Shown here: positions 23,850 through 30,986 of the stretch, piece by piece | Layout: the number at the start of each line of letters is the position of its first letter | Numbering within the stretch: position 1 is the first letter of the stretch | Origin: an uncultured Collinsella sp. | Lineage (GTDB): Bacteria; Actinomycetota; Coriobacteriia; Coriobacteriales; Coriobacteriaceae | Length of the DNA stretch: 41,684 nucleotides | Direction: 5' to 3' | Assembly: GCA_900549455.1 (NCBI GenBank) | Contig: UROM01000002.1 | Coordinates: 1 to 41,684 of the forward strand | The notes under the pieces: generated by a model | The model's input: the letters and a program-made list of their open reading frames with translations, nothing else | Databases searched by the model: none | What the model was told of the DNA's origin: nothing | Program-made: the position numbers and the translations under genes

Positions 23850-24959
23850 GTGGCAGTGAAGATTGAGCGGCGCAACGAGCCGACAGACGAACAGCTGGCG
23901 GCTTCCGTAATCCTAACAGGCGCCTCGGCGCTACGCATGATGCGCGCCGAGCGCCGAAAAATGGGTTACATCAGCTGGAGGGACCTCAATCCCGATGAAG
24001 AGCGCCGTGTGCTGCGCACGTCGTCGCCCTCGACCGAGGACATCTATCTTTCCGACTTGGTGCGGATTGGGGCCGCAAGCGGCGAGGTGCAAGAAGATCT
24101 TTGCTTGCTGGTGGGATCTGCGGCGCAGCGCCGCCGCATGCCTGGCGTGGGCTGGTCCGTATGCTCCGGGTTGCGCGCCGGCTCGATTCTAGAGGTGGAA
24201 CCGGGGGTGTACAGTCTATCTCCCGAGGCCCTTTGTGTTGTCGTCGCCCGCGAGGTCGGCTGTATCCAGGCATTTGCCCTGGCCCAGGAGCTGTGCTCTA
24301 AGATTTCACTGAGTGACCGCGGGAAGTATCTGCCTCCCTACACCTCGCCCGTTACGAATAAACTTGCAAAGGACAAGGACCAGCCAGCAGACGTGGGCTA
24401 CTTTGAGGTTGAGCCGGTGCTGACGCCCGATCGTCTGGCAGATTACCTCGCGGTATGCAAGGGGAATGCGGCCAAACAACTGCAGCGTCTGTGTCCCTAC
24501 TTGTCAGAAAACCTGCGCTCGCCCATGGAGTGCATCATGCTCGCTCTGTTTTCGCTTCCGTTTTCCTATGGCGGATTTGCCTGCGGTCCCTTTAAGACCG
24601 ACTACAAGATTGAGTTCGATGACCGCGCGCAGGCAATCTCGGGGATGCCGCATGCAGTTTGCGATGCGTATCAGGAAGCAGCCCGGTTTGACCTGGAATA
24701 CAACGGTGAGCTGGGTCATTCCTCCCGGAGGGGACGTATCCATGATGAAAAGCGCAACACGGGCTTGATTACTATGGGAATCGAGGTCGCGACGGTCAAC
24801 AATGAAATGCTCTGTGACATGGAAGCGATGGAAGCACTCGCATGGCGCATCCACCAGCGTATGGGTAAGCGATATCAGAATCGCGTAGAGGCTCGTCGAA
24901 AGAGGCAAGATGCTCTGCTGAATACGCTCCGAGCGTGCTTTGGGCTCAAACCAGCGTAA
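23850..24959 (+). CDS. Unknown protein with possible C-terminal PD-(D/E)XK nuclease-like domain
   Basis: I do not recognise this 369-residue protein with certainty. The GTG start at 23850 has AGGGGTGG upstream. The region of residues 160-310 resembles the DUF559/Vsr-like domains of actinobacterial proteins. A helix RSPMECIMLALFSLP is followed by a strand with CDAYQ (Asp272), the FDLEYNG motif with Glu283, then SSRRGRIHDEKRN (His298, Asp299, Arg302) and a hydrophobic strand GLITMGIEVATV. That order fits a PD-(D/E)XK nuclease core. The N-terminal 150 residues are probably alpha/beta but unassigned. The ending is basic and helical. It lies just before the MITE-like element and after comF. Base composition is slightly lower in GC than its neighbours. 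Function, substrate and any defence role are unproven. Confidence 0.6.
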   Translation: MAVKIERRNEPTDEQLAASVILTGASALRMMRAERRKMGYISWRDLNPDEERRVLRTSSPSTEDIYLSDLVRIGAASGEVQEDLCLLVGSAAQRRRMPGVGWSVCSGLRAGSILEVEPGVYSLSPEALCVVVAREVGCIQAFALAQELCSKISLSDRGKYLPPYTSPVTNKLAKDKDQPADVGYFEVEPVLTPDRLADYLAVCKGNAAKQLQRLCPYLSENLRSPMECIMLALFSLPFSYGGFACGPFKTDYKIEFDDRAQAISGMPHAVCDAYQEAARFDLEYNGELGHSSRRGRIHDEKRNTGLITMGIEVATVNNEMLCDMEAMEALAWRIHQRMGKRYQNRVEARRKRQDALLNTLRACFGLKPA

Positions 24960-24994
24960 AACTATGGCTTTATAGGGGGTCTGTTTATATGCTC

Positions 24995-25211
24995 TGTGCA
25001 AAAAACGGCAAATATGAGTACTGTTACTAGATTAGTGACAGCAAAAACAAAGAAACTTGGGCCGATAATCTGGATTCAGCGAAGAGATAATAAACGAATG
25101 TGGAATATCTTGGCGCCAAGCAGGCTGTGCGGAACTCAAAAAGGGCTCGTGAGGCGGTAATACGCTGCTACTAAATTGGTAACAGTACTCATATTTGCCG
25201 TTTTTTGCACA
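24995..25211. mobile_element. MITE-like element, copy 2 (perfect 33-bp terminal inverted repeats)
   Basis: Left arm 24995-25027 begins TGTGCAAAAAACGGCAAATA. Right arm 25179-25211 is its exact reverse complement over 33 bp. The 151-base interior is AT-richer than its surroundings and carries no gene. GCTGCTACTAAA just inside the right arm also occurs in the copy at 10404-10634. Together they indicate a dispersed non-autonomous element. The target duplication cannot be defined safely. Confidence 0.78.
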
Positions 25212-25231
25212 CGGCACCCTGAGACGGGTGC

Positions 25232-25260
25232 CCCGGAGCTCCCCGCAGGGGAGCTCCGGG
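25232..25260. other. Perfect 13-bp GC hairpin without T-run
   Basis: CCCGGAGCTCCCC (25232-25244) and GGGGAGCTCCGGG (25248-25260) form a perfect stem with a 3-base GCA loop. A smaller hairpin (GCACCC / GGGTGC) precedes it. No T-tract follows on either strand. It could be a remnant terminator of the nuclease-like gene or an extragenic palindrome. Confidence 0.55.
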
Positions 25261-25332
25261 CTTCACGGGGCCACGAACGGCCCGCTTCGACCTGCGAAAT
25301 CTGTACTCGCGATGCGAATGACGCCCCTAACC

Positions 25333-25361
25333 TTAAACTTTAGCTTGAACTTAGCTATAAT
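25333..25361 (+). promoter_or_regulatory. Candidate promoter of the lipoprotein gene
   Basis: TTAAAC (25333-25338), a 17-base spacer and a perfect TATAAT (25356-25361). The start would be near 25368, about 325 bases before the lipoprotein ATG, which implies a long leader. Confidence 0.6.
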
Positions 25362-25692
25362 GCGCTACGTTCCTACCAGGCTGTGGTTGCGGACGGACGA
25401 AATGCCCGTCCTAGTCCAAGACAGACGCGGTCAAAGGGATCCACGTAAGCGACCGCGTGCGCGCGGCGCGATCATGGCGCGTCCTAGATGTAAGCCGCAC
25501 CGTCCGTTCTACTTTCTTTGGGGCAATACCGCCTCGCGGGCGAGCGGGCCAGTCGTGAAGGTGGCTGCGGCCTCCCGAGCAAACACCCCGGTGCGCAAGT
25601 GTGGGGTCAAATACCAGGTCAGCTGGTGGGAACAACCTGATATTCCGCGCAACGCACGGATCGTATACGACACAGAAGGCAGGGTAGTGGAC
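25362..25692 (+). other. Long untranslated leader of the lipoprotein gene
   Basis: This leader between the candidate promoter and the lipoprotein start holds several potential stems. Examples are GGACGG / CCGTCC near 25393-25413, ACCCC / GGGGT near 25587-25608, and AATACCAGGT / ACCTGATATT near 25610-25645. No T-box, cobalamin, SAM or RNase P signature was recognised. The frame of the lipoprotein is open through it, but its codon use and arginine/proline-rich product look non-coding. Confidence 0.4.
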
Positions 25693-26673
25693 ATGGTGAG
25701 GGGCAGCTTGATGCACGCGGCTCGGTTAGGTGCTGGGGCCGCAGCGGTCATCGCCGTTTTGGGCCTGAGCGGATGCGCGTTCAACCCGCTGTCTACGTTC
25801 ACGACTCCCACGATCGACCAGATCGAGTACGAGACCGTCACGCCGGCGGTGTCGGACGATGCCCTGGTCACTCCCGGAACCCTGACGGTCGCCCTCGATA
25901 CTTCCGATGCGCCGCAGGCCATGCAGGGCGCCGACGGCGAGCTCACGGGATATGCGGTTGACGCCGCCCGCGCCCTCGCAAGCCGCATGGGCCTTAAGGT
26001 CGCCTTTGTCGATGCGTCCTCGGCAGGTTCCGCGCTCGGCGACAAAAAGGCTGATATCTTTATCGGCGAGATCAACTCCACAGACGGGGACGTTAGCTCG
26101 CTCGGCACCTGCCTGTACGATGCCGCTTCTGTGTTCGGTAAAACCAGCGATGGTGGGTCGCTAAGCGTTTCCACCGATACCCTTAACACGTCTACCCTGG
26201 GTGTCCAGATGTCCTCGGCCTCGCAGGAGGCGCTTGCTAAGCAGAGCATTACCGCCAACCAAAAGACCTACTCCAACATCAACGAGTGCTTTGAGGCGCT
26301 CGAGTCCGGCGAGGTCGACTATGTGATCTGCGACTCCACGGCCGGCGGCTACCTTGCACGCCTGATGAGCGAGGTCTCCTATGTCGGTGCGCTCGAGGCG
26401 CCCTCGACGCTTGGTGTTGCGGGCCTCTCGTCCAATGACGAACTGTGCCGTGCCGTGAGTGATGCCCTCGACGACATCACGGTCGACGGTACGCTCGAGG
26501 CGGTTCACTGCGTCTGGTACGGTCAGATTCCCTACGACCTCACCACTAAGACGGTTTCGGGCGCTAACGTGCAACCGGGCGACTCTGAGTCCAGTGAGAC
26601 CACGTCCTCCGGCAGCGAGTCTTTCGATTCCAACAATGAGACCGCATCCTCCGAGGACAAATCGTCCAGCTAG
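25693..26673 (+). CDS. Solute-binding lipoprotein, family 3 (amino-acid binding type)
   Basis: This 326-residue lipoprotein has an N-terminal basic region, a hydrophobic core and a lipobox LSGC with Cys28. It would be anchored outside the membrane after lipidation. The mature domain resembles the SBP_bac_3 family: TPGTLTVALDTSDAPQ...GELTGYAVDAARALASRMGLKVAFVD, then KADIFIGEINST and ALESGEVDYVICDS. It would bind a small polar ligand. No permease or ATPase is adjacent, which is unusual for a transport system, so it may be an orphan or signalling receptor. The C-terminal 45 residues are Ser/Glu/Asp-rich and probably flexible. The start could also be ATG 25711, preceded by GAGGGG. Confidence 0.82.
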   Translation: MVRGSLMHAARLGAGAAAVIAVLGLSGCAFNPLSTFTTPTIDQIEYETVTPAVSDDALVTPGTLTVALDTSDAPQAMQGADGELTGYAVDAARALASRMGLKVAFVDASSAGSALGDKKADIFIGEINSTDGDVSSLGTCLYDAASVFGKTSDGGSLSVSTDTLNTSTLGVQMSSASQEALAKQSITANQKTYSNINECFEALESGEVDYVICDSTAGGYLARLMSEVSYVGALEAPSTLGVAGLSSNDELCRAVSDALDDITVDGTLEAVHCVWYGQIPYDLTTKTVSGANVQPGDSESSETTSSGSESFDSNNETASSEDKSSS

Positions 26674-26784
26674 GAAGGCACCATCACCGACGACGACATT
26701 AACAAACTCAATAGCTAGTTATTGCCAGGGGTGGTGTCTCCTATACGTTGGAAAGGACACCTCTTCACGGTTTCAACATGCACT

Positions 26785-26818
26785 GCCGGGCCTCCCCAAT
26801 AGGGGAGCCCGGCTTTTT
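26785..26818 (+). terminator. Intrinsic terminator after the lipoprotein gene
   Basis: GCCGGGCCTCCCC and GGGGAGCCCGGC pair with one bulged C around AATA, followed by TTTTT. The 217 bases from here to hpf contain no gene that I can support. Confidence 0.85.
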
Positions 26819-27035
26819 CATCCCTATAAAACCAGCAGGTCAAAGCCAATTTTCGGGACCAAATACAAATCTGTCGGCTCCCTCCTATAGCGCACTTTGC
26901 CATGGAAAAGTACGAGACTTCGGTATGCGGTATCAAGCAATCGTTATTCGGGTCTTTAGGAATCCGCGTGATTAAATGCACGGCAATGGGTACATAGCCA
27001 GTACAGTAAGTCCCCGAGGCAGATTGGAGCCACGT

Positions 27036-27620
27036 ATGGATATCAAGGTTTCTGGACGCAAGACGACGGTAACCGATGCTCTGCGTGCGCATGTGGATGA
27101 GAAGATCGGCGAGGCGCTCAAGGTTTTCGATATCGAGCCCATGACGGTCGACGTTGTACTTCGCTATGAGAAGAACCCCTCGAACCCCAACCCGGCAATC
27201 GTCGAGGTCACGGTTCGTGCCCGCGGTTCGGTGATTCGTGTTGCCGAGCACGGTGCAGATATGTACGCCGCCATCGACCTCTCCGCCGATAAGGTCACCC
27301 GCCAGCTGCGCAAGTTCAAGACCAAGGTCGTGGACAACCGCCAGGGCGGTGCCAGCGCAGCGGATGTCGCACCGGTCGAGCGCGTCGAGGATCTGGCCGA
27401 CCTGCTGCTGCCCGAGGAGGAGGACGACCTGCTCGTCCGTGAGAAGGTCATTGATGTCACCCCGATGACTGAGGAGCAGGCGCTGGTGCAGACCGATCTG
27501 CTCGGCCACGACTTCTACGTGTTCGAGAACGCGACGACTGGCCTCATCAATGTGGTGTATCACCGTAAGAATGGTGGATATGGCATCATCAAGCCCCGCA
27601 TCGAAACACTTGACGAGTAA
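27036..27620 (+). CDS. hpf: Long-form ribosome hibernation promoting factor
   Basis: This 194-residue protein binds inactive 70S ribosomes and joins two of them into 100S dimers in stationary phase. The N-terminal domain (about 1-100) has MDIKVSGRKTTVTDALRAHV and the conserved alanine/aspartate-rich segment DMYAAIDLSADKV. The C-terminal dimerisation domain (about 130-190) ends with DFYVFENATTGLINVVYHRKNGGYGIIKP, typical of long HPF. I chose ATG 27036, with TTGGAG upstream. An in-frame ATG at 26976 would add 20 residues unlike the family. Confidence 0.95.
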   Translation: MDIKVSGRKTTVTDALRAHVDEKIGEALKVFDIEPMTVDVVLRYEKNPSNPNPAIVEVTVRARGSVIRVAEHGADMYAAIDLSADKVTRQLRKFKTKVVDNRQGGASAADVAPVERVEDLADLLLPEEEDDLLVREKVIDVTPMTEEQALVQTDLLGHDFYVFENATTGLINVVYHRKNGGYGIIKPRIETLDE

Positions 27621-27649
27621 AATACGTTAACTTGCATGAGTTAACGGTT

Positions 27650-27681
27650 GGCGGCCATCCCATGCGGGTGGCCGCCTTTTT
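27650..27681 (+). terminator. Intrinsic terminator of hpf
   Basis: GGCGGCCA pairs with TGGCCGCC, with inner CCC/GGG pairs, followed by TTTTT. It lies 29 bases past the stop codon and only 19 bases before the degV start. Confidence 0.9.
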
Positions 27682-27699
27682 ACGTAAGGAGTCGCTTTG

Positions 27700-28653
27700 A
27701 TGGACAAGGCCGCATCCGCCGGTCATTCGGACCGTTGCCGCATCGTCGTCGATACTTGCTGCGACTTTAGCCCCGAGGTCGCCGCGAACCTCGATGTCGA
27801 TATCCTGGGTTTCCCCTTCATTATCGATGGCGAGGAGCGCACGGATGACATCTGGTCGAGCATCACACCCAAGGAGTTCTACGACCGCATGCGCGCCGGC
27901 GCTCGCGTGTCTACCTCCGCCGTGTCGCTCGGTCGCTATATCGAGTTCTTTACCGAGTGTGCCAAGGAGGGCACGCCCACGGTCTACCTGTGCTTTACCT
28001 CGGCGCTGTCGTCGAGCTACAACTCCGCGTGCCAGGCGGCAGATGCCGTGCGCGCCGAGTATCCCAACTTTGAGCTCTACGTGGTCGACAACGCTCTGCC
28101 CTGCGCGACCGGCGCGCTCCTGGCGCTCGAGGCCGTGCGCCAGCGCTCGGCGGGACTCACCGCCAAGCAGCTGGTCGACTGGGCAAACGAGGCAAAGACC
28201 TACGTCCACGGCTACTTTACGCTCGAGAGCTTCGACGCGCTGGCTGCCGGCGGCCGCATTCCGCCCGCGGCGGCGCAGCTCACGGCAAAGCTCGATGTCA
28301 AGCCCGAGCTCTCCTACGACCTTGCCGGCTCGCTGTCGCTGATTGGCGTCAACCGCGGCCGCAAGAAGGCGCTCAAGTCCATCCTCAAGTCGTTCCGCGA
28401 GAACTACGTGCCCGACCGCACCATGCCCATCGCCATCATGACGGCCGATGCCGAAAAGGACGGTGACTGGCTCGAAGCCGCCATCCGCAAGGAGGAGGGC
28501 TGCGCCGACGTCACGATCATTCGCAGCTCCGTGGGTCCCACCATCGGCTCGCACGTGGGCCCCGGCATGGTGGCCTGCGCGTTTTGGGGCAAGAATCGCG
28601 CCGAGAAAGCCTCGCTTTCCGACCGCATCGCGCGCCGCGTGCGAGGCGAGTAG
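27700..28653 (+). CDS. DegV family fatty-acid-binding protein
   Basis: This 317-residue protein is of the DegV/FakB type, which binds a fatty acid and presents it to a fatty-acid kinase. It has IVVDTCCDFSPE near the N terminus, VSTSAVS, the loop FTSALSSSYNSA, and the C-terminal SSVGPTIGSHVGPGMVACAFWG with the conserved His and Gly residues. I chose ATG 27700; a TTG three bases earlier is also possible, with AAGGAG suitably placed for either. No fakA-like kinase is in the window. Confidence 0.92.
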   Translation: MDKAASAGHSDRCRIVVDTCCDFSPEVAANLDVDILGFPFIIDGEERTDDIWSSITPKEFYDRMRAGARVSTSAVSLGRYIEFFTECAKEGTPTVYLCFTSALSSSYNSACQAADAVRAEYPNFELYVVDNALPCATGALLALEAVRQRSAGLTAKQLVDWANEAKTYVHGYFTLESFDALAAGGRIPPAAAQLTAKLDVKPELSYDLAGSLSLIGVNRGRKKALKSILKSFRENYVPDRTMPIAIMTADAEKDGDWLEAAIRKEEGCADVTIIRSSVGPTIGSHVGPGMVACAFWGKNRAEKASLSDRIARRVRGE

Positions 28654-28752
28654 GTAGGCGCTGCGGCTGCAAGTGCCCTCAAGTCACGGCCGAAACGCTG
28701 GCACCGAGTATTTTAACCTGGTAACAACACCCAACCCAAAAGGAAAGGTTTC

Positions 28753-29832
28753 ATGGCAAACAAGCTCTCCGTCGCATTCATCGGCACCGGAATCATGGGT
28801 GCCCCCATCGCCGGCCACATCCTGGACGCCGGCTACCCCGTCACGGTCAACAACCGCACCAAGTCCAAGGCCGCCGCGCTTATCGAGCGCGGCGCCGTCT
28901 GGGCCGATACGCCGGCCGAGGCCGTGGCGAACGCCGATGTCGTCTTTACCATGGTGGGCTATCCCTCCGAGGTCGAGGAGCTCTATCTGGCGGGCAACGG
29001 CCTGCTTGCGTGCACCAAGCCGGGCGCGGTCTTGATCGATCTCACCACGAGCTCGCCCGAGCTCGCCCGTGACATTGCCGAGGCCGCCCAGGTTTCTGGT
29101 CGCATGGCGTTTGACTGCCCCGTCACCGGCGGCGAGTCGGGTGCTATCGCCGGCACGCTCACGGCTATCGTGGGCGCTACCGAGAACGACATCGCCCCGG
29201 TCCGCGACATCCTTGCCACCTTTGCGGCCAACATCTGCTGCTTCGATGGCGCCGGCAAGGGCCAGGCTGCCAAACTCGCCAACCAGGTGTCGCTGGGCGC
29301 CTGCATGGTCGGCATGGCAGACGCCATGGCATTTGCCGAGCTGAGCGGTCTTGACCTGGAGAAGACCCGCCAGATGATCCTGGGCGGTACCGGCAAGTCC
29401 GGCGCCATGGAGAGCCTGGCTCCCAAGGCGCTCGACGGCGACTACAAGCCCGGCTTTATGGTTGAGCACTTCATCAAGGACCTGCGCCTGGCGCTCGCTT
29501 ACGCCGACGATCGCGAGCTCGCGCTGCCCGGTGCCGACGTGGCCTTTACGCTCTACGACATGCTCGACGCCATTGGCGGCGCCAAGCTGGGCACCCAGGC
29601 CATCACGGTACTCTACAAGGAGGAGGCCGACGCCATTGCCGCCGGTCTGGACTGGTCGCAGTATCGTCCCGAAGAGCATGGCGCTCACGAGGAAGGCTGC
29701 GGTTGCGGCGAGCATGGCGACGACCACGAGTGCGGTTGCGGCCACCACCATGGCGAGGACCACGAGTGCTGCGGCGGCCACGGCCATGACGACGGCCACG
29801 AGTGCTGCTGCGGCCACCATCACAGGGAGTAG
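28753..29832 (+). CDS. 3-Hydroxyisobutyrate dehydrogenase-family oxidoreductase with His/Cys metal-binding tail
   Basis: Residues 1-305 form a complete beta-hydroxyacid dehydrogenase: NAD(P)-binding FIGTGIMGAPIAGHI, substrate motif FDCPVTGGESGA (about 120-131), and catalytic Lys174 in GKGQAAKLANQ. The enzyme would reduce or oxidise a small beta-hydroxyacid such as tartronate semialdehyde or 3-hydroxyisobutyrate; the exact substrate is unknown. The last 53 residues (307-359) contain 14 His and 9 Cys in repeats such as CGCGEHGDDHECGCG and ECCCGHHH. This is an added metal-binding tail, not part of the normal family (~295 residues). The stop codon is followed after 5 bases by the next gene, so they are cotranscribed. 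Confidence 0.9.
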   Translation: MANKLSVAFIGTGIMGAPIAGHILDAGYPVTVNNRTKSKAAALIERGAVWADTPAEAVANADVVFTMVGYPSEVEELYLAGNGLLACTKPGAVLIDLTTSSPELARDIAEAAQVSGRMAFDCPVTGGESGAIAGTLTAIVGATENDIAPVRDILATFAANICCFDGAGKGQAAKLANQVSLGACMVGMADAMAFAELSGLDLEKTRQMILGGTGKSGAMESLAPKALDGDYKPGFMVEHFIKDLRLALAYADDRELALPGADVAFTLYDMLDAIGGAKLGTQAITVLYKEEADAIAAGLDWSQYRPEEHGAHEEGCGCGEHGDDHECGCGHHHGEDHECCGGHGHDDGHECCCGHHHRE

Positions 29833-29837
29833 CGCCC

Positions 29838-30266
29838 ATGAGCTGGACGTTCGTGGTGCTTGCGCTGGTGCTCTTTCTCTTTGCGATCTACATCGGCTTT
29901 TTGTGCGGCCAGTGGGCGTGCGAAAAGCGCGTCATCACCAAGCGCGACTACTGGATTGCCAATTTTGCAGGAGCGGCGGCAGTCGTCCTGCTGACCTGGG
30001 TGTTCTCGCTGTTCCCGCTGGTGCAGTTTGCGCCGATCGGCTGGCTCGGCGGTTTTATCGCCGGTCTTAAGATGAGCTTTGGCGAGTCCGTCGGCCCATG
30101 GCGCAAGCACGATGAGGTCTTTAACGTCAACAAGGCACACCGCGCCGCCGCCGATGCGGGCGACGCCGAGGAACGCCGCCGTGCGCGTCGCAATGGCGCG
30201 GCCGACCGACAGCTCATCTCGGTCACCGATGACAGCAAGGGTGCTGGCAAGCATGCTAAGAAATAG
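29838..30266 (+). CDS. Small membrane protein of unknown function
   Basis: This 142-residue protein has an N-terminal transmembrane helix (about 3-22), a hydrophobic pair at about 40-75, and a basic, Ala/Arg-rich cytoplasmic tail. GGGAG precedes the ATG at 29838. An in-frame ATG at 29802 lies inside the previous gene and is unlikely. I do not recognise the family. It sits between the dehydrogenase and the HEAT-repeat gene, with a 15-base gap to the latter, suggesting one transcript. Confidence 0.75.
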   Translation: MSWTFVVLALVLFLFAIYIGFLCGQWACEKRVITKRDYWIANFAGAAAVVLLTWVFSLFPLVQFAPIGWLGGFIAGLKMSFGESVGPWRKHDEVFNVNKAHRAAADAGDAEERRRARRNGAADRQLISVTDDSKGAGKHAKK

Positions 30267-30281
30267 TAAGAAGAGGTAACT

Positions 30282-30980
30282 ATGGCAGAAAACAAAGACG
30301 AACAGCTCACCGATGAGGAGCTGGCACAGCTTCAGCTGGCAGAGGAGAACGAGAACGCCGTCGACCGTCTGGTCAAGGAGCTCGGCTGCCCCACGCGCCG
30401 TATCCGCCAGTTTGCCGCCCGCGTGCTGCACCTGCTTGCCGAGCGCGATCCGCAGCGCGTCGTGCCCTGCGTGCCCGCGCTGATCGAGGCGCTCGACCGC
30501 CCCGAGGCTCAGACCCGCTGGGAGGCCCTCGATGCCCTGACGGCGCTCGCCACCACCTGCCCCGAGCAGCTGGGCGATGCCTTTGAGGGTGCCGAGACCG
30601 CACTGTTCGACGAAATCTCCTCCACGCTGCGCTATGCTGCCTTCCGCCTGCTGTGCGTGTGGGGCGCCACGAGCGTCGAGCGTTCGCGCGAGGCTTGGCC
30701 CATCCTGGACGAGGCCATCCAGTGCTACCACGGCGACCTCGAGTATCGCGACATGCTCGGTTGCCTGTACGAGTTTTGCCAGGGCGAGATTGACGCCGAG
30801 GTCGCCGAGAAGCTCGCGCTGCGCCTTAAGTTCGATGCCGAGAACGGTAAGGGCAGCTATCTCAAGGCCCGTTCGAGCGAGATTTGCGAAATGCTTGTTA
30901 AACGTTTTGGCCTGGATCTCTCCAAAAAGAAGAAGCGTGCTAGCGTTAAAAAAGCTGACGACGCCGAAAACGAGGAGTAA
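30282..30980 (+). CDS. HEAT-like repeat protein, unknown function
   Basis: This 232-residue protein looks like a short alpha-helical solenoid: VDRLVKELGCPTRRIRQFAARVLHLLAE, then RVVPCVPALIEALDRPEAQTRWEALDALTALA, and further helical pairs. This is the HEAT/armadillo-like pattern. Such proteins usually serve as binding scaffolds. The N terminus is acidic and the C terminus basic (SKKKKRASVKKA). The icd-like gene starts 6 bases after its stop codon. Function is not known. Confidence 0.8.
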   Translation: MAENKDEQLTDEELAQLQLAEENENAVDRLVKELGCPTRRIRQFAARVLHLLAERDPQRVVPCVPALIEALDRPEAQTRWEALDALTALATTCPEQLGDAFEGAETALFDEISSTLRYAAFRLLCVWGATSVERSREAWPILDEAIQCYHGDLEYRDMLGCLYEFCQGEIDAEVAEKLALRLKFDAENGKGSYLKARSSEICEMLVKRFGLDLSKKKKRASVKKADDAENEE

Positions 30981-30986
30981 CAGATT

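Noticed and set aside
25540..25570. Resemblance of GCGAGCGGGCCAGTC to a segment of E. coli 6S RNA
   Set aside because: Only about 14 bases match, and the rest of the leader lacks the 6S closing stem and central bubble as far as I can judge. It was taken as chance.
25195..25692. In-frame extension upstream of the lipoprotein start
   Set aside because: The frame is open, but the product is Arg/Pro-rich, starts inside the MITE-like element and has no family resemblance. The lipobox position favours the start near 25693.
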